A stretch of DNA of 14,790 bases from contig DPHR01000045.1 in the NCBI GenBank assembly GCA_003522945.1, positions 7,942-22,731 on the forward strand, written 5' to 3'. Position 1 is the first letter of the stretch, and each line of letters starts with the position of its first letter. The position numbers were made by a program, and so were the translations under genes. Origin of the DNA: Clostridiales bacterium (lineage in GTDB: Bacteria; Bacillota; Clostridia; Oscillospirales; Oscillospiraceae). The notes beneath the pieces are model-generated. The model made no database searches. It was not told the origin of the DNA and saw nothing but the letters and a program-made list of their open reading frames with translations. This document shows, one piece after another, positions 13,250 through 14,790 of the stretch.

Positions 13250-14725
13250 ATGGCTGAAATGAACATGAACCCCAGGGAAAAAGCTCGCCTGGAGGAAGAA
13301 AAGAAAAACCGCAAGACCCGCAATAAATTTATCCTTGTCGGCGTTATTGTCGTTTTGATGATCGCGCTGGTGATCTTTGTGAACTCGCGCCTCTTCTATA
13401 ACGTTACGACGGCGCTCACCATCGGCGATACGAACTACTCCGTCGCCCGCATGAACTACGAGTACCAGAAGGCGTATATGAACTTCAATCAGACCTACGG
13501 CCAGTATTTCGGCAGTCTGATCGATACCTCCAAGAGCCTGAAGGAACAGTCCTGCCCGTTTGACGCCAACGGCGGCACTTGGGATGACTACTTCAAGCAG
13601 AGCGCCGAGACCAATCTCACGCAGCTCTCCGCTGTTTATGCCAAGGCCATCGCCGAGGGCTACGCCCTCACCGAGGACGAGGCTGCCGAGATCGACACCG
13701 CCGTCGAAAGCTACCGTACCTACGGCAAATCGATTGGCTTCGCTACGCTCAACAAGTTCCTCTCTGCCTACTTCGGCACCGGCAACAGCGAAAAGACCAT
13801 CCGCGCCAACATGGCCGAGGAGCTGATCGCCAGCCGCTACGCGGACGATGTGTACGCGTCCTTTACTTATACCGACGATGAGATCGACGCCTATTACGCC
13901 GAGAACGCCGACAGCTACGACCGCGTGAACGTTCTCTATACGCTCATTTCCGCCGCCGCGAACGAGGACGAGGGCATCGATGCCGATACCGCCAAGGCTG
14001 CCGCCGAGGACAAGGCAAAGGTCATTCTGGCCGGCGCCGGCAGCTCGGAGGAAGACTTCCGCGCCGCCGTTCTCAAGGAGACCGAGGCTGAAGCCTCCGA
14101 AACGAGCTACACCGTCACCTCCTTCCTCAGCCGCTATGAAGGCAGCGTGGAGCGTGATGATATCGCCGAGGGCAAAGTGTTCTCCCACAGCAGTGATTCC
14201 GGCGTGTACGTCGTTTACATTCTCGGCACCGAGTCGAATGACTACCCGACGGTGAACGTCCGCCACATCCTCATCAAAGCCGTGGATGCCGATGGCGACG
14301 GCACATACTCTGATGCCGAGAAGCAGACCGCGTACGACGCTGTCAAGGCCATCGAGGACGAATGGCTCGCCGCAGGCGGCACCGAGGAAGGCTTCGCCGC
14401 TCTCGCCAACGAGAAGAGCGAGGATACCGGCTCGAACACCAACGGCGGCCTGTATGAGCAGATCTACAAGGGCCAGATGGTCACCGAGTTCAACGACTTC
14501 TGCTTCGGCGAGCGCGAAGTCGGCGACTACGCCATCGTTTACGGCGAGAACAGCGCCTATGCCGGATACCATCTGGTGTACTTCTCCGGCGAGAACGCCC
14601 TGTATTCGCGCGTCCTCGCCGAGAACGCCATGCGTCAGGCGGACGGCGGCGCCGCCATCAGCGATCTGACGGCCGATCTTACGCCGGTCCATGCGTCCGG
14701 CTGGCGTCTCGTCATGGCGGGCTGA
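13250..14725 (+). CDS. Membrane-anchored peptidyl-prolyl isomerase (parvulin/PpiC, SurA/PrsA-like)
   Basis: This 491-residue protein should help exported proteins fold outside the membrane. A charged cytoplasmic start (about 1-26) is followed by one membrane helix (27-45) without a lipobox, so it is anchored by an uncleaved helix and not by lipid as PrsA is. Residues about 55-230 form a SurA-N-like chaperone part (IGDTNYSVARMNYEYQKAY at 58-76). The parvulin domain spans about 335-455, starting VNVRHILIK (335-343) and including TNGGLYEQIYKGQMVTEF. An insertion after the first strand has an EF-hand-like loop, DADGDGTYSDAE (346-357). The ATG is preceded by AAAGGA (13236-13241), 8 nt upstream. 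Confidence 0.87.
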   Translation: MAEMNMNPREKARLEEEKKNRKTRNKFILVGVIVVLMIALVIFVNSRLFYNVTTALTIGDTNYSVARMNYEYQKAYMNFNQTYGQYFGSLIDTSKSLKEQSCPFDANGGTWDDYFKQSAETNLTQLSAVYAKAIAEGYALTEDEAAEIDTAVESYRTYGKSIGFATLNKFLSAYFGTGNSEKTIRANMAEELIASRYADDVYASFTYTDDEIDAYYAENADSYDRVNVLYTLISAAANEDEGIDADTAKAAAEDKAKVILAGAGSSEEDFRAAVLKETEAEASETSYTVTSFLSRYEGSVERDDIAEGKVFSHSSDSGVYVVYILGTESNDYPTVNVRHILIKAVDADGDGTYSDAEKQTAYDAVKAIEDEWLAAGGTEEGFAALANEKSEDTGSNTNGGLYEQIYKGQMVTEFNDFCFGEREVGDYAIVYGENSAYAGYHLVYFSGENALYSRVLAENAMRQADGGAAISDLTADLTPVHASGWRLVMAG

Positions 14726-14737
14726 GTATCCGAATAA

Positions 14738-14775
14738 ACAAGCGCGGCGGGAGCCTTCCCGCCGCGTGAGCTTGT
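14738..14775 (+). terminator. Hairpin after the parvulin gene
   Basis: A 10-bp GC stem (14743-14752 with 14757-14766) has loop GCCT, extended by an outer 5-bp stem (14738-14742 with 14771-14775) across a 4-nt bulge. No T run follows directly; A residues follow, then TTTTT at the window edge (14786-14790). It probably ends or protects the mRNA, but the call is only moderate. TTGTCA at 14773-14778 might also start a promoter lying beyond the window. Confidence 0.5.
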
Positions 14776-14790
14776 CAAAAAAGTATTTTT

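Noticed and set aside
12932..14692. 586-codon minus-strand frame opposite the parvulin gene
   Set aside because: Valine/glycine-rich shadow of an acidic coding sequence, crossing a convincing plus-strand promoter and gene boundary.

Overview
The window looks like a chromosomal segment from a GC-rich, Gram-positive anaerobe of the class Clostridia, probably near the Oscillospiraceae. The reasons are strong Shine-Dalgarno sites, TTGACA/TATAAT promoters, many U-tailed terminators, a BofA-type sporulation protein, a HAAS-domain membrane protein, a YitT protein, an LUD protein and an archaeal-type prolyl-tRNA synthetase. The assignment is inferred from gene content only; nothing here fixes a genus. 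I see no phage, insertion sequence or CRISPR array. The window is mostly ordinary core and transport genes with several unexplained non-coding structures.

Layout. (1) At 1-426 (minus) is the 5' end of proS, fired from a promoter divergent from that of the next operon. (2) At 607-2092 is a two-gene membrane operon: a HAAS-domain protein with an extreme Glu/Pro tether, then a 68-residue membrane protein, closed by a terminator. (3) At 2342-5456 is a complete tripartite tricarboxylate transporter, tctC-tctB-tctA, with a hairpin separating the binding-protein gene from the two membrane-subunit genes and a terminator behind tctA. (4) At 5516-5779 (minus) is bofA, followed by a structured non-coding gap at 5780-6016. 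(5) At 6017-11991 is a likely operon: a divergent type II topoisomerase pair (ParE-like and ParC-like), a YitT-family membrane protein, an LUD protein and possibly a 20-codon ORF, ending at a strong hairpin. Six copies of a 14-bp repeat fill the gap between the two topoisomerase genes. (6) At 12215-12290 (minus) is tRNA-Gly(GCC) with its own promoter and terminator. (7) At 12440-13192 is a tyrosine-phosphatase-family gene, and at 13250-14725 a membrane-anchored parvulin-type foldase with an EF-hand-like loop.

How they fit together. TctC would capture a carboxylate outside the cell and hand it to the TctA/TctB membrane unit. The two topoisomerase subunits keep all main catalytic residues and should form one A2B2 enzyme, more likely topoisomerase IV-like than the housekeeping gyrase. 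BofA implies an endospore former. No single new multi-gene system is evident. The strongest unexplained signals are the 14-bp repeat array (8000-8078), the orphan terminator and hairpins at 5820-5948, and the hairpin plus mini-ORF at 11890-11991.
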